Shown one piece after another: positions 51,128 through 59,404 of a stretch of 64,000 nucleotides of DNA. The number at the start of each line of letters is the position of its first letter. Within the stretch, counting starts at the first letter, position 1. The notes beneath the pieces were generated by a model that was given only the letters and a program-made list of their open reading frames with translations, was not told where the DNA came from and made no database searches. The stretch comes from PALSA-607 sp036501485 (GTDB lineage: Bacteria > Actinomycetota > Actinomycetes > Acidothermales > Acidothermaceae): the NCBI GenBank assembly GCA_036501485.1, contig DASYAG010000096.1, forward strand, positions 1 to 64,000, read 5' to 3'. A program made the position numbers and the translations under genes.

Positions 51128-52329
51128 GTGGCCGAGGCCGTCGCGAGCGTCGCTTCGGCCCCTGGTGGCATCCATACCGAGACATGAGCGGGTGCGACTG
51201 CCTGATTGACGACCTTGAGAAGGTCGACCCGGATCGTCTCCAGATCGATCGCGTCACGCAAGCGTGCGCTGAACGCGACGACGATGGCATCGGTGTTGTA
51301 GCTCGCACGATTGAAGCTGCGGTCGACGAGCCGCTGAACGCGCGACCGCAAGGGCGTGAACAGCGCGGCGACCACAAGTGTGGAGGCCGCGACGCCGACC
51401 GGTGACGAGAAGGGCAGTACGCGGCTTGTCAGCACCACAGTTCCGACGAATACGCCGACGACGAGACCGGTGACAATCGCGTAAGAGATGGTCCGGCTGA
51501 TCAGCCGGTCGATCTCATACAACCGGTACCGCAGGATCCCCACTCCGATGCTGATCGGCATCGCCCCGATGCCGACGAGACAAAGGTCGGCAATTGCACG
51601 CGCTGCGCTCGTTGTCGGGTCTCCTCCCAGAACGATCGCGATGCCTGAGAGTAAACAAATTCCCGAGCCGGCCATGAGCCATTTCAGCTGCTCTCGTTCC
51701 ACTCCGTTCGAGCTGCGCCAGCGACGAACTTGGTGCACGACGAACGAAGCCCAAGCGGCCAGGAAAAAGGGAGCTAGTAACCAAGCGAATCCCGCGACCG
51801 AGGCGACGTCGATGTTGGTTGGTCTCCCGCGAAGGTTCACCTCGGGACGCTGGCCAGACGGGAGTGACTTCTCGACAAACTGTGCCGCGGAAAAAATGAC
51901 GGCGAGCACGACGTAGATCTGCATGAATCGTCGCCAACGCCTCGACAGGCGACCATCCGGGAAGAGGGCGATCGCTGGCAGCCCGATAATTAGCGGCAAC
52001 AGGGCATAACCGGCGGACCAGTACACGGCCGCGGCACCAAACGGCAGATCTCCGTGATGCAGCCTGTAGTCGAGCACGGTATAGAGCGCCGCGTTCGTCT
52101 GGATCAGCGCGACCAGCGCGACGGCTACCAGAATCCAGCCGACCGGGTTGCGCGGCTGGCGCCGGGCAATGACGAACCCAATCCCGGCGAAGACGAGAAA
52201 CAATGCGGGGCCTAGCCCGTCATCCACCGGCCACGGATCGCGCGTTGCGACGGCAAGTGGCACTACCGCACACGCAAGGAGCAGCACCAGTCCGCCGACT
52301 AGCGCGAGCACCACCTTCGCCATCCGCAC
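51109..52329 (-). CDS. Membrane sensor module without kinase domain
   Basis: This 406-residue protein has about eight membrane segments and the YEIDRLISRTISYAIVTGLVVGVFVG and FTPLRSRVQRLVDRSFNRASYNTDAIVVAFSARLRDAIDLETIRVDLLKVVNQAVAPAHVSVWM stretches. In many actinobacterial histidine kinases these stretches come before a GAF/kinase region. Here the protein ends after the linker, with no H-box or ATPase. It may be a sensor partner or a kinase that lost its catalytic end; such stand-alone forms are widespread in actinobacteria. It lies 34 bases after the homocysteine methyltransferase gene. Confidence 0.7.
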   Translation of the reverse strand: MRMAKVVLALVGGLVLLLACAVVPLAVATRDPWPVDDGLGPALFLVFAGIGFVIARRQPRNPVGWILVAVALVALIQTNAALYTVLDYRLHHGDLPFGAAAVYWSAGYALLPLIIGLPAIALFPDGRLSRRWRRFMQIYVVLAVIFSAAQFVEKSLPSGQRPEVNLRGRPTNIDVASVAGFAWLLAPFFLAAWASFVVHQVRRWRSSNGVEREQLKWLMAGSGICLLSGIAIVLGGDPTTSAARAIADLCLVGIGAMPISIGVGILRYRLYEIDRLISRTISYAIVTGLVVGVFVGTVVLTSRVLPFSSPVGVAASTLVVAALFTPLRSRVQRLVDRSFNRASYNTDAIVVAFSARLRDAIDLETIRVDLLKVVNQAVAPAHVSVWMPPGAEATLATASATQRTTR

Positions 52330-52363
52330 AAGCGCAATCTACGGCTCGACCGTTCGCGGAACG

Positions 52364-53308
52364 TTACGACGGCAGGCACGCCCGCCCGATGGCTTCGACA
52401 TGGGTCGCATCGGTACCGCAGCATCCGCCGAGGATCGTCAGCTGTGGATGGTCGTCACGCAGCTCGCGGTAGAGCCGGGCCAACTCGGCCGGGTCACCGG
52501 CGTCGAGCGTCTCCGTCTCGTCGAGCTCGGCGTGGCTCTTGCTTGAAGCATTGGCTCTGAGGCTGCGAATCCTGCGTCCGCCCTCGTCGTCCGCTGGAAA
52601 AACTGGGCCGAAGTGGGTCGGGTGCGAGCAGTTGATCCCGTAGTAGACCGGCCCGAAATCCGTCGCTCGATCGACAGCCTGTATCGCCTCGGCGAGGCTC
52701 GTCCCATGGGGCAACCGGCCATCGGTTTCCGTCGTGAACGAGATGACCACCGGCATATCTACCGCGATGGCGGCGCGAGCGATGCCGATCGCCTCGTCGG
52801 CATGGGTGATCGTCATGGCATGGACGACGTCGGCTTCCGTCGCAGCCAGCGACTCGATCTGATCGCGGTGATAGGCCTGCGCCTCGTCAGCGGTCATCCG
52901 TGAGCTTGGCTCGTACGCATCTGACTGCGGGCCGATACATCCGCTAATGACGATGGGCGACCCGACGTGGGTACGACGGATGTCCGCCAGCAGCGAGATG
53001 GCCCGTTCGTTGACTTCGGCAAGTTGGGCTGGCGGGTAGCCGAGCCGCGCACCCCAATCTCGACTGGCTCGCCACGTCGGCGCCTCGAGGATCAAGCCGC
53101 ACCCGAAACTGTCCGCAACAGCGACATGTCGCACGAAGTAGTCGCGCAGGGCGACGTAGCCCTCCGGATCGTCGAGTAGCACGAACGCCGCGAACTCGGG
53201 CAGCTCCCACCCGCCGTTGAAGATCAGATCCGTCTCGATCCCCGAATCTGTCAGGAACAGCGCATCGGACAACTGCGGCAGCGCGGCTCGACTGGTCGGA
53301 CTAATCAT
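52364..53308 (-). CDS. Homocysteine S-methyltransferase-family protein
   Basis: This 314-residue TIM-barrel protein begins FLTDSGIETDLIFNGGWELPEFAAF and carries the zinc ligands in GINCSHP near residue 227 and GGCCGTDATH near residue 296 (the paired Cys). The zinc activates a thiol such as homocysteine for methylation with S-methylmethionine or a similar donor. The FLTDSGIET opening matches the family. No partner genes are visible. The methyl donor is not determined. Confidence 0.88.
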   Translation of the reverse strand: MISPTSRAALPQLSDALFLTDSGIETDLIFNGGWELPEFAAFVLLDDPEGYVALRDYFVRHVAVADSFGCGLILEAPTWRASRDWGARLGYPPAQLAEVNERAISLLADIRRTHVGSPIVISGCIGPQSDAYEPSSRMTADEAQAYHRDQIESLAATEADVVHAMTITHADEAIGIARAAIAVDMPVVISFTTETDGRLPHGTSLAEAIQAVDRATDFGPVYYGINCSHPTHFGPVFPADDEGGRRIRSLRANASSKSHAELDETETLDAGDPAELARLYRELRDDHPQLTILGGCCGTDATHVEAIGRACLPS

Positions 53309-53430
53309 TTAGGCACCCTGACATCGCCAGACGGTTGGAGTTAGCACCGCAGCCGAATTCTTCTCAGACGACGCGCGGCCGAGCCGACTGGGCGTGGACG
53401 AGTCTCCCCCGGACAAGGACAAATCACGCC

Positions 53431-56400
53431 ATGCCGTCAGCAAGCTCGCGTCGGATTGCCGCAATTGCCGCGTTAGTCACAGTTGGCGGCCTCGTCGTGG
53501 CGATGCCAACAGCGGCGATGGCAGACCCGGCCACCGTGACCCAGGCCTACGGCTATACCGGAGCCACGGACACATTCACCGTGCCCGACGGGATCACGCA
53601 GCTGACCCTCCAACTCGCGGGCGGCGAAGGCGGTCGAGGCGGCGACGACGTTGCCGGCCCGTCACCCGCGGGCGGCTACCAGGGGGTCGTGAGCGGCACG
53701 GTTGGCGTAACCCCCGGACAGGTTCTGACGATCGCCGTCGGTCAGGGTGGCGCGACGGGCATGAGCCAAGACACCGGCCAGCAGGACCCCGGCAACTTCA
53801 CCTTCGGGGCAGCGCCGGGCGGTGCGAACCCGCTGGGCTACAACGGCGGTGACGGCGGTGTAGCCGGCTGGCAGGGCGACTCCGGCGACGCAGGTGGCGG
53901 GGGCGGCGCGACAGTCGTAACCATTGGCGCAGAGACGATCGTCGCGGGCGGTGCCGGCGGCGCTGGGGGTAGCGGCCAGTTCGCCCCGACAATCGGCCGA
54001 CTGCCGTATTCGACGTTCACCGGCCGGAGCGACGCCGTGTCAGTTGAAGGCCAGGACGGCATCACTGTCGGCCAGGTTTGCGACGCCAACACGGGCAGTT
54101 GTGACGGCGGCGGCGGCGGCGCCGGCGGCGGCGGTGTCGTCGGTGGCGCGCAGGGCGACGTCCAGTTCGGATCTGGGACTTCTGACGAGTGGTACGGCTA
54201 CGGCGGATACCCCGGGCAGAACTCAACCGGCGGGCTTGGTGGGCTGGCCGCCAGCTACCAGTACTACCCCGACGACTCCGCCGACGGCAGCCTGGTGATC
54301 TCGTACACGACAGGTGCTCCTGGTGCGCCAACCGATGTCAGCGGCGTCGCGGGTAACACCTCGGTCGCGTTGAGTTGGACTCCCCCGGCCGCGGTCGGTG
54401 AGTCGGTGATCAGCGACTACGTCGTGGAGTACGCGCTCGCGTCCGATCCGACAAACTGGACAACGTTCGCTGACGGCGTTTCGACAGCGACCACCGCAAC
54501 GGTTACCGGCCTGACCGACGGCACGGCGTACATCTTTGAAGTCTCAGCCGTGAACACCGCGGGGTCGGGCACCGCCTCGGCAGCGTCGAGTTCGCTGATA
54601 CCGATGGGTGTGCCGGGGAACCCGACCATCACGTCAATCACCGCGCAAGACGGCGCGCTCTCGCTTGCATTCACCGCACCGACCTCAGGCGCCGCACCGA
54701 CCGCGTACGAGTACCAGCTCAATGGCGCCGGTAGCTGGATCAGTGCGGGAACAACGACGTCTCCCCTGGTAATTCCCGGTCTCACCAACGGCACGTTGTA
54801 CTCAGTGCAGATACGTGCAAACAGCGCTGTCGGCGAGGGCAGCGCATCCCCCGCGGGCTCGGGCACACCCGAAGCACTCCCTGGTGCGCCGAGCATCTCC
54901 TCAACCTCGACCGGCATCGGCAGCGCCGTCATTTCGTTCACGCCGGGATACGCGGGCGGCGGGTCGATCACGGACTACGAGTACGAGCTCAACAACAGCG
55001 GTACGTGGACGTCGACGGGATCGATGGTGAGCCCGCTGACGATCAGCGGCCTGGCGAATGCGACGACATATGTGGTCGCGATCCGCGCGGTGACCTCGAG
55101 CGGTGGCGGGGCGGCCTCCGCGGGTGCCAGCGTGACAACACCTGACGCACCTGCTGCGCCTGTGCTCGGTTCGATCGTCGGGGGTGACACCACGTTGTCG
55201 ATCCCGTTCGCCGCAGGCCCGACCGGTGGTTCGGCCATCACCAGCTATCAGTACCAACTCGTTACTTCGGGTGCGTGGACAACAGCATCGTCGTCGACGA
55301 GCCCAATAGTGGTTACCGGCCTGACGAATGGGACTACTTATCAGGTGAGCCTGCGGGCAATCAACGCCGTGGGAAATGGCACCGCAGCCGCGCCTGAAGC
55401 GGCCACCCCGGCGACGGTACCTGGTGCGCCCGCAATCGTCGGCAACACCATTGCAGGTTCGAACCTTCAACTGTCGGCTGCGTTCACTCCACCTGCATCA
55501 GACGGCGGTTCCGCAGTCACCGACTACGAATACTCCACCGACGCCGGAGCGACGTGGCGTTCAGCCGGGACCACGGCCAGCCCGATCATCATCACGGCGC
55601 TTTCCGTCGACGGCACGACCGCGTTGGTCAACGGAGTCACCTATTTCGTCGAGCTGCGCGCCGTCAACGCGATCGGCACCGGCACCGACTCGGCCGTCGC
55701 CACCGGGATCGCACAGACGTTTCCGTCGGCACCGACTATTGCAAGCGTCACGCCAGGTCCGTCGTCGCTGGCCGTGGCTTTCGCGGCCGCATCAAACGGC
55801 GGCGCCGCGATCACCGGCTACCAATACCAGCTCGGGTCGTCCGGGTGGGTCTCGACCGGCACACTTGGAACCAGCTTCTTGATCACCGGTCTCACCAACG
55901 GAACCTCCTACGGGGTAACGCTGCGGGCCGTCAACGCTGTCGACAGTGGCACTGCATCTGGTTCGATGGCCGGCACTCCCCTGACGACACCAGATCCACC
56001 GACCATCAGTGCGGTTACGCGCGGCAACCGATCCCTGACCGTCGCGGTCGCCGACGGCAGCAACGGTGGTTCCGCAATCACGAGTTGGCAGTACAGCACC
56101 GATGGCGGGAGTAGCTGGTTCACTGCGACGGCAACGACTAGTCCGCTGGTGATCACTGCGCTCTCGACAGACGGCGTGACGTCAATCGCGAACGGCACCA
56201 GCTACCCCGTCGCCGTCCGCGCAGTGAATGCCGCAGGTGCCAGCGACCCATCCGCGACGACCGGGGTTGGGCCGAGCACCACGCCCGCAGCCCCAAGCGT
56301 CGTACTTCTCGCACAGAACCAGGCTGTGCAGGTCACCTTCACCATCTCCGACAACGGCGGCTCGCCCGTGTCGGCACTGGAGTACCAGCTCAACGGCGGA

Positions 56401-59397
56401 AGTTGGGTGAATGCAGGGACGCTGTCGAGCCCGTTTGTGATCGGGTCGTTGACTAATGGCACGCCGTACAGCGTCAACGTGCGCGCCGACAATGCAATCG
56501 GTGTTGGTAGCCCGTCGATTTCGGCGAGCGCAACACCGCTCACGGTGCCCGACGCTCCGATGTCCGTCTCAGCAGTCTCCGATACGGCGAGCGCCGACGT
56601 GTCGTGGGCTCCACCGGCGAACACCGGCGGCTCGGGTATCACAAACTACCTCGCGAGCGCATTCTTGACGCCCGGCTCACTGTCGCCGGTGGCGACGTGC
56701 GCGAGCTCAACGACTTCGTGCTCGATCACCGGCTTGACCGACGGTGTTGTCTACTACATCTCTGTGATCGCCCAAAACGCTGCAGGTGCAGGCGCTGCGT
56801 CAACGCCCACAGTCGCGGTCACCCCGCTCGACCGGCCAGGTGCGCCTACCCTCAACTCCCTGACGCCCGGCGATTCGTTCCTCACGTTGGACTTTACGGC
56901 CGGCAGCGCCGGAAGTTCGTCGATCACCGCTTACCAGTACCAACTGAATGGCGGTTCATGGCTGTCGACATCGTCGACGACCACCCCGTTGACGATATCT
57001 GGTGTGACGAACGGCACCAGCTATGACGTCGCGCTTCGTGCGATCAGCGACGCTGGCGCGGGTGTCGCGTCAGCGACCCTGACGGCAACGCCGTACGGGT
57101 TCCCCGCGGCACCCGACCCGTCGACGACGATCGCGAACGGCGTTGGGGGTGCCGTCGTCGTGAGCTGGTTGGCACCGAACGACAACGGATCTCCGATCAC
57201 CAGTTACACGGCGACCGCATTCGACGCCCCGACTGCCGGTACGCAGGTCACGACCTGCACCACCGCAACGCTGACGTGCACGCTCAATGGTCTCTCGAAT
57301 GGCACGACCTACTACGTGTCCTTGCAGTCGCAGAACGCTGCTGGTCTTAGTGCACGGTCTGCTCGCATCGCCGTTGCACCATCGCTGTTGCCAAGCGCCG
57401 TCTCGGCTGTCACTGGCGTCGCGGGCAACGGCCAAGTGGCGCTGAGTTGGACACCCGGCAGCACTGGCGCTACGGCGATCAGCGACTACACCGTGTGGTA
57501 CGCCTCGACTGGCGCCTACGTGCTGTTCAACGATGGTGTCTCCACCTCGACGTCGGCTACCGTGACTGGCCTCACGAACGGAACGGCGTACACGTTTGAG
57601 ATCTACGCCGTCAATACCGGGGGCACCGGTCCCGTGAGCCTCCCATCAGCGGCAATCACTCCCGTGACCGTGTCGAGCGCGCCGACAATCGGCGTCGCGA
57701 CTGCGGGTAATGCCACTGCCACTGTCTCCTGGACGCCGCCGAGCGACAACGGCGGGAGCCCGGTAACGGACTACGTCATTACGCCATCAGTCGGCGCGCC
57801 GGTCACTGTCGGCAACGTGCTCACTTACACGATCTCCGCGCTGACTAACGGCACGCCGTACACGTTCCAGGTCGCTGCGATCAACAGCGCTGGCACGGGG
57901 GCGCAGTCGGCGCCTTCCAACTCGGTCACGCCAGCGCCGACAGTGCCACACGCTCCGACCATCGGCGTTGCGACCGCGGCGAACACGAGCGCGACAATCT
58001 CGTGGACGCCGCCCATCGACGACGGGGGTAGTGCGGTAACCGGCTACGTCATCACCCCGTCGAGCGGAGCGCCGGTCACGGTCGGCAACGTCACGACGTA
58101 CACCGTCACGGGACTAACCGACGGCACCGCATACACATTTACTGTCACCCCGACCAACATTGTCGGCGCGGGCGCCAGCTCGGCGGCGTCCAACTCGGTG
58201 ACGCCGGCCCCGACTACGCCCGGCGCACCGACGGTTGTCGTCGCAAGCGCGGGCAACACCACCGCGACGCTGAGCTGGACTCCACCCGTCGACAATGGCG
58301 GTTTGGTCATCACCGGCTACGTCATCACCCCGTCGAGCGGTCCGCCAATCACGGTCGGCAACGTGACGACCTACACGCTGACCGGTCTGGTGAACGGCAC
58401 CGGCTATACGTTCACTGTCGCGGCGATCAACCAAGTCGGTACAGGGACGCCGTTCGTCGCCTCCAGCCCCGTCACGCCGTCGGCGGGCGGTGGCGGCGCA
58501 GCTGCTGGCCCGACTGCGCCGGTTCAGATCTTCGGTGTTGATCGCTTCGCTACTGCGGTTGCGACGTCTGTCGCGGAGTTTCCGTCGGCCGCAAGTGCAG
58601 GTGCTGTCGTACTCGCTCGATCCGACGACTACCCCGACGCACTCGTTGGCATCAGATTCGCGGCGGCAAAGAACGCACCACTGCTCTTCACCAGCGGTGG
58701 CGCGCTGACGACATCGACGCAGGCGGAAATCCTTCGGGTGCTGCCGGCCGGTGGCACCGTCTATCTGCTTGGCGGTCCTGCCGCTGTGCCCACCAGCGTG
58801 GCGGCGACGCTCACCGGGCTTGGCTACGTCGTCCAACGCCTCGGTGGCACCGATCGCTTCGGTACTGCGCTCGCGGTCGCTGCAGCACTGGGCAATCCGG
58901 GCACCGTCTTGCTGGCAACAGGCACCAACTTCCCCGACGCGCTCGCGGCCGGACCCGCCGCGACGCATGTCGGCGGCGTCGTGCTCCTGACCAACGGCTC
59001 GGTGCTACCCGCATCGGTGCGTGCGTACCTGAATGCGCACCCAGGCGTCGTTTACGCAGTGGGCGGACCAGCGGCAGCGGCAGATCCGACAGCCATTGCC
59101 TTGATGGGAGCCGACCGCTACGCCACCGCCGTTGCCGTCGCCGGGCTGTTCTCCACACCGAGCAAGCTCGGAGTAGCGAGTGGTGTGACGTTCGCCGATG
59201 CACTGAGCGGCGGCGCTTTCCTGGCGCGGATCGACGGTCCACTGTTGCTGTCCGCACCGACGGCGCTGCCGTCATCGACGTCCAGCTATCTGCAGGCCGT
59301 ACGAAGCAGCGTGGTGAGCAGCACCTTGTTTGGTGGGCCGGCGGCACTCGCGTCGGTGGTGGCAACAGCGGTCGCGACCGCACTCGGCATGATGTAG
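53431..59397 (+). CDS. Giant secreted surface protein: glycine-rich domain, 15 FN3 repeats, 3 CWB2 repeats
   Basis: This 1,988-residue protein starts at ATG 53431. Residues 1-31 form a signal peptide (RRIAAIAALVTVGGLVVAMP, cleavage near AMA-DP). Residues 32-290 are a glycine-rich beta domain (DGITQLTLQLAGGEGGRG, then VTPGQVLTIAVGQGGATG). Residues about 294-1685 are 15 fibronectin type III-like repeats, each opening near xPxAPxI and closing near L(T/S)NGTxYxVxLRAVNAxGxG. Residues about 1696-1988 are three cell-wall-binding type 2 repeats (GVDRFATAVA, GTDRFGTALA and GADRYATAVA mark each). No LPXTG is present, so attachment is by CWB2. It probably acts as an adhesin or wall-associated structural protein. 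The BTAD regulator gene is only 7 bases away, convergent. Confidence 0.92.
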   Translation: MPSASSRRIAAIAALVTVGGLVVAMPTAAMADPATVTQAYGYTGATDTFTVPDGITQLTLQLAGGEGGRGGDDVAGPSPAGGYQGVVSGTVGVTPGQVLTIAVGQGGATGMSQDTGQQDPGNFTFGAAPGGANPLGYNGGDGGVAGWQGDSGDAGGGGGATVVTIGAETIVAGGAGGAGGSGQFAPTIGRLPYSTFTGRSDAVSVEGQDGITVGQVCDANTGSCDGGGGGAGGGGVVGGAQGDVQFGSGTSDEWYGYGGYPGQNSTGGLGGLAASYQYYPDDSADGSLVISYTTGAPGAPTDVSGVAGNTSVALSWTPPAAVGESVISDYVVEYALASDPTNWTTFADGVSTATTATVTGLTDGTAYIFEVSAVNTAGSGTASAASSSLIPMGVPGNPTITSITAQDGALSLAFTAPTSGAAPTAYEYQLNGAGSWISAGTTTSPLVIPGLTNGTLYSVQIRANSAVGEGSASPAGSGTPEALPGAPSISSTSTGIGSAVISFTPGYAGGGSITDYEYELNNSGTWTSTGSMVSPLTISGLANATTYVVAIRAVTSSGGGAASAGASVTTPDAPAAPVLGSIVGGDTTLSIPFAAGPTGGSAITSYQYQLVTSGAWTTASSSTSPIVVTGLTNGTTYQVSLRAINAVGNGTAAAPEAATPATVPGAPAIVGNTIAGSNLQLSAAFTPPASDGGSAVTDYEYSTDAGATWRSAGTTASPIIITALSVDGTTALVNGVTYFVELRAVNAIGTGTDSAVATGIAQTFPSAPTIASVTPGPSSLAVAFAAASNGGAAITGYQYQLGSSGWVSTGTLGTSFLITGLTNGTSYGVTLRAVNAVDSGTASGSMAGTPLTTPDPPTISAVTRGNRSLTVAVADGSNGGSAITSWQYSTDGGSSWFTATATTSPLVITALSTDGVTSIANGTSYPVAVRAVNAAGASDPSATTGVGPSTTPAAPSVVLLAQNQAVQVTFTISDNGGSPVSALEYQLNGGSWVNAGTLSSPFVIGSLTNGTPYSVNVRADNAIGVGSPSISASATPLTVPDAPMSVSAVSDTASADVSWAPPANTGGSGITNYLASAFLTPGSLSPVATCASSTTSCSITGLTDGVVYYISVIAQNAAGAGAASTPTVAVTPLDRPGAPTLNSLTPGDSFLTLDFTAGSAGSSSITAYQYQLNGGSWLSTSSTTTPLTISGVTNGTSYDVALRAISDAGAGVASATLTATPYGFPAAPDPSTTIANGVGGAVVVSWLAPNDNGSPITSYTATAFDAPTAGTQVTTCTTATLTCTLNGLSNGTTYYVSLQSQNAAGLSARSARIAVAPSLLPSAVSAVTGVAGNGQVALSWTPGSTGATAISDYTVWYASTGAYVLFNDGVSTSTSATVTGLTNGTAYTFEIYAVNTGGTGPVSLPSAAITPVTVSSAPTIGVATAGNATATVSWTPPSDNGGSPVTDYVITPSVGAPVTVGNVLTYTISALTNGTPYTFQVAAINSAGTGAQSAPSNSVTPAPTVPHAPTIGVATAANTSATISWTPPIDDGGSAVTGYVITPSSGAPVTVGNVTTYTVTGLTDGTAYTFTVTPTNIVGAGASSAASNSVTPAPTTPGAPTVVVASAGNTTATLSWTPPVDNGGLVITGYVITPSSGPPITVGNVTTYTLTGLVNGTGYTFTVAAINQVGTGTPFVASSPVTPSAGGGGAAAGPTAPVQIFGVDRFATAVATSVAEFPSAASAGAVVLARSDDYPDALVGIRFAAAKNAPLLFTSGGALTTSTQAEILRVLPAGGTVYLLGGPAAVPTSVAATLTGLGYVVQRLGGTDRFGTALAVAAALGNPGTVLLATGTNFPDALAAGPAATHVGGVVLLTNGSVLPASVRAYLNAHPGVVYAVGGPAAAADPTAIALMGADRYATAVAVAGLFSTPSKLGVASGVTFADALSGGAFLARIDGPLLLSAPTALPSSTSSYLQAVRSSVVSSTLFGGPAALASVVATAVATALGMM

Positions 59398-59404
59398 TCG
59401 CCCG

